64,000 bases of DNA, from the NCBI GenBank assembly GCA_964481395.1, contig CAYZYG010000001.1:91056-155055 (forward strand). Reading direction: 5' to 3'. This document shows positions 62,012 through 64,000 of the stretch, in pieces. Source of the DNA: JBFMFH01 sp964481395 (GTDB lineage Bacteria > Acidobacteriota > Vicinamibacteria > Vicinamibacterales > JAKQTR01). Position 1 is the first letter of the stretch. Each line of letters begins with the position of its first letter. The position numbers were made by a program, and so were the translations under genes. The notes under the pieces were generated by a model. That model was not told the origin of the DNA. It saw nothing but the letters and a program-made list of their open reading frames with translations, and searched no databases.

Positions 62012-62362
62012 ATGACTCCCATGCCTCAAGACGACTGGTATTTCATCAGTATGGCGGCGCGGGAGCTGGGCATGCACCCGCAGACCCTGCGCAAGTACGA
62101 GCGGCTGGGTCTCGTGGCCCCCACCCGCACGATCGGCAGCGTCCGGGTCTACTCGCGGACGGAGATCGACCGCCTCCGGCGCATCAAGCACCTGGTCGAC
62201 GAACTGGGCATCAACCTGGCCGGCGTCCAGCGCCTGCTCTCGGTGGCCGAGGCCGTCCAGCGGATCCGCCCCCTGGTGTGCGACGAGGAACTGGAGCAGA
62301 GCCGCGGCCGGCGGCGCCTGGCCCGCGAGCTGGATCGCCTGATGGCGCTCCTGGACGGCTAG
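62012..62362 (+). CDS. hspR: Heat shock repressor HspR (MerR family)
   Basis: 116 residues. The MerR-type winged helix is at 10-75 (MAARELGMHPQTLRKYERLG, SRTEIDRLRRIKHLVDELG) and matches HspR in detail. HspR represses chaperone operons through the HAIR box and needs DnaK as co-repressor in other bacteria. It is first in the operon, so it controls itself along with dnaJ and clpB. ATG 62012 or 62021 are both possible starts, both just behind the predicted transcription start near 62001. Confidence 0.93.
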   Translation: MTPMPQDDWYFISMAARELGMHPQTLRKYERLGLVAPTRTIGSVRVYSRTEIDRLRRIKHLVDELGINLAGVQRLLSVAEAVQRIRPLVCDEELEQSRGRRRLARELDRLMALLDG

Positions 62363-62375
62363 CCGGGGGGATCGC

Positions 62376-63368
62376 ATGGAATTCAAGGACTACTACGCGA
62401 CGCTCGGGGTCACACGCGAGGCCAGCGAGAAGGACATCAAGCAGGCCTACCGGAAGCTCGCGCGCAAGTACCACCCCGACGTCAACCCCGGCGACAAGGC
62501 GGCCGAGTCGCGCTTCAAGGCCATCAACGAGGCGTACGAGGTGCTCGGCGACCCGGACAAGCGCCGGAAGTACGACGAGCTCGGCGCCAACTGGCGGTAC
62601 TACGAACAGGCCCAGCAGCAGGGCGGCGCGTCCCCGTTCGGGGGCGGCGGCTGGAGCGTCAACGTCGGCGGGCCTGGCGGCGGGTTCCGGACGATGACGG
62701 AAGACGAGATGCGAAGGATCTTCGGCGACGAGGATCCGTTCTCGGACTTCTTCCACGCGTTCTTCGGCGGGCAGGCCACCGCCGGCACCGGCGGCGGACG
62801 GCCCGGGCGCAGCCGATCCAGACGCGGCCGCGACGTCGAGCAGCACCTGGACCTCACGCTCGAGGAGGCCTTCTCCGGTGTCACGAGGCGGCTGCTGGTG
62901 AAGGAGGATGGGCACACCCGGAGTATCGACGTGCGCATTCCGGCGGGCATCGCCGACGGCGCGCGGGTCAGGGTGGCCGGCGAAGGCGAGCACGGTGGAG
63001 GCGGCGGGCGATCGGGAGACCTCTACCTGCGCGTGCACGTCGCGCCGCACGCCCGCTTCGAACGCGCCGATCGCGACCTGCGCGCCAGCATCTCCGTTCC
63101 GGTCACGACGGCGGTCCTCGGCGGCGAGGCGGAACTGCAGTGCCTGTCGGGCATGCCGCTGCGGATCCGCATCCCCCCCGGCACGCAAAACGGGCAGGTC
63201 TTCCGCCTCAAGGGCCACGGCATGCCCGTCCCGGGACGGCCCGGAGAACGCGGCGACCTGTTCGCGCGGGTGGACGTCCGTCTGCCCCGCGACCTGACGC
63301 CCGAGCAGCGAACGCACTACGAAGCCCTGGCGCGGCTGGACGACCCGGCCGCTCCGTCAGCGAGATAG
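62376..63368 (+). CDS. DnaJ-like co-chaperone without zinc finger (CbpA type)
   Basis: 330 residues. J-domain at 4-70 with HPD at 33-35, a Gly/Phe-rich region (GGASPFGGGGWSVNVGGPGG), a short acidic GDEDPFSDFFHAFFG segment, and two C-terminal substrate-binding domains (DLTLEEAFSGVTRRL, LRASISVPVTTAVLGGEAEL, GTQNGQVFRLKGHG). The four CxxCxGxG zinc repeats of classical DnaJ are absent, so it is of the CbpA type. It lies 13 bases after hspR and 3 bases before clpB. Confidence 0.95.
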   Translation: MEFKDYYATLGVTREASEKDIKQAYRKLARKYHPDVNPGDKAAESRFKAINEAYEVLGDPDKRRKYDELGANWRYYEQAQQQGGASPFGGGGWSVNVGGPGGGFRTMTEDEMRRIFGDEDPFSDFFHAFFGGQATAGTGGGRPGRSRSRRGRDVEQHLDLTLEEAFSGVTRRLLVKEDGHTRSIDVRIPAGIADGARVRVAGEGEHGGGGGRSGDLYLRVHVAPHARFERADRDLRASISVPVTTAVLGGEAELQCLSGMPLRIRIPPGTQNGQVFRLKGHGMPVPGRPGERGDLFARVDVRLPRDLTPEQRTHYEALARLDDPAAPSAR

Positions 63369-63371
63369 ACG

Positions 63372-64000
63372 ATGACCCTCAACCGATTCACCGAGAAAGC
63401 TCAGGAAGCCGTGCTCGGCGCGCAGCAGCTCGCCGAGACGTCCGCCCACCCGCAGGTCGAGCCCGAGCACCTGCTCGCGGCGCTGGTCGATCAGCCCGAC
63501 GGCATCGCGCCGGAAGTCATGAGGAAGCTGGGCGTCGATCCCCGGGATGTCGCGAAGGCGGTCCGCGGTCATCTGGGACAGGTTCCGCAGGCCCACGGCG
63601 GGACGTCCGTCGGCGCCTCACCCCGCCTCCGCGCGGTACTGACCTCGGCCCAGGCCGAGGCGGAGCGGATGAAGGACGAGTATGTCAGCACCGAGCACCT
63701 GCTCATCGGCGTGGCCGCCGAGGGCGGGCGGTCCGAGGCCTCGCGCATCCTCACGGGCCGCGGCCTCGGCAAGGACGCGATCCTCGAGGCGCTGCGCGCC
63801 ATTCGCGGCTCGCAGCGGGTGACCGACCAGAATCCCGAAGGCAAGTACCAGGCCCTCGAGCGGTACGGCCGCGACCTCACCGATCTGGCGCGCTCGGGCA
63901 AGCTCGATCCGGTCATCGGGCGAGACGACGAGGTCAGGCGCGTGATCCAGGTGCTCTCCCGCCGCACGAAGAACAACCCGGTCCTCATCGGCGAGCCGGG
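63372..64000 (+). CDS. clpB: Disaggregase ClpB, N-terminal part (runs off the window)
   Basis: About 210 residues visible. It begins MTLNRFTEKAQEAVLGAQQL, with the two Clp_N repeats (HPQVEPEHLLAALVD and DEYVSTEHLLIGVA). The linker to the first AAA+ domain follows (LDPVIGRDDEVRRVIQVLSR), and the sequence ends inside Walker A (LIGEPG). ClpB works with DnaK/DnaJ to rescue aggregated proteins. ClpA or ClpC are excluded by the ClpB-like N-terminal sequence and the chaperone operon. Confidence 0.95.
   Translation, partial: MTLNRFTEKAQEAVLGAQQLAETSAHPQVEPEHLLAALVDQPDGIAPEVMRKLGVDPRDVAKAVRGHLGQVPQAHGGTSVGASPRLRAVLTSAQAEAERMKDEYVSTEHLLIGVAAEGGRSEASRILTGRGLGKDAILEALRAIRGSQRVTDQNPEGKYQALERYGRDLTDLARSGKLDPVIGRDDEVRRVIQVLSRRTKNNPVLIGEP

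Overview
The window is a 64 kb piece of a GC-rich (roughly two thirds G+C), gene-dense bacterial genome. I infer an Acidobacteriota member, most likely of the Vicinamibacteria type, probably from a draft or metagenome assembly. The grounds are a tricorn-type S41 protease, a subtilase with a WGNNIV repeat tail, many sigma-54 regulators and multihaem cytochromes, an HspR-controlled dnaJ-clpB operon, and a 100-N scaffold gap. No rRNA, tRNA, CRISPR array, transposase or integrase was seen, so the lineage is an inference from gene content only.

Layout. 1-5.7 kb: MFS transporter and NagX-type acyltransferase (minus), radical SAM enzymes AmrS and MoaA (plus), a DUF3810 metalloprotease-like protein and a small envelope protein. 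6.1-12.0 kb: a complete [NiFe]-hydrogenase maturation operon hypFCDEAB, with no hydrogenase structural gene in the window. 12.2-18.2 kb: a sigma-54-type promoter followed by a nonahaem cytochrome c, a cytochrome b, a membrane metalloprotease, a small membrane protein, and a NarX/NarL-type two-component pair whose kinase carries a CxxCH haem motif. 18.3-22.6 kb: a MacAB-type efflux operon (minus). 22.8-28.0 kb: a second haem-motif sensor kinase broken by an in-frame TAG, an archaemetzincin, an NtrC-type regulator, and a convergent kinase with a zinc ribbon and a MshEN-like module. 28.0-32.6 kb: a redox operon with a textbook sigma-54 control region (paired upstream palindromes, IHF consensus, -24/-12). 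It encodes a Cys-rich microprotein, a 26-residue membrane peptide, HybA-like and HybB/NrfD-like subunits, a trihaem cytochrome c7 and two membrane-anchored GcvH-fold proteins that lack the lipoyl lysine. 32.7-39.3 kb: tryptophanase, an FmdB zinc ribbon and three secreted proteins. 39.8-49.7 kb: the tricorn-like protease, a scaffold gap, a sigma-54 activator and two HD-GYP proteins. 49.9-61.8 kb: an acyl-adenylating/ACP/PlsC fusion, the subtilase, MetK, a membrane protein, an SDR, an aldehyde dehydrogenase and RmuC. 62.0-64.0 kb: hspR-dnaJ-clpB.

How the parts may work together. The hyp genes, the nonahaem cytochrome/cytochrome b pair and the HybA/HybB/c7/GcvH-like operon look like parts of a hydrogen- or quinol-linked respiratory system. 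Two kinases with c-type haem motifs and an NtrC regulator sit beside them. Three sigma-54 promoter matches with identical -24/-12 spacing precede the cytochrome operon, the kinase operon and the Hyb-like operon, which suggests one redox-responsive regulon. The Hyb-like operon is the best candidate here for an undescribed system.

Intergenic space is filled with 7-bp-period tandem repeats of several sequence families (GCCTGTC, GGGGACC, CTGTCTT, AGTAGAT, GATCCCG), dispersed repeats, and palindromes of the ATTCCCGC-N4-GCGGGAAT type. Several genes end inside these repeats.
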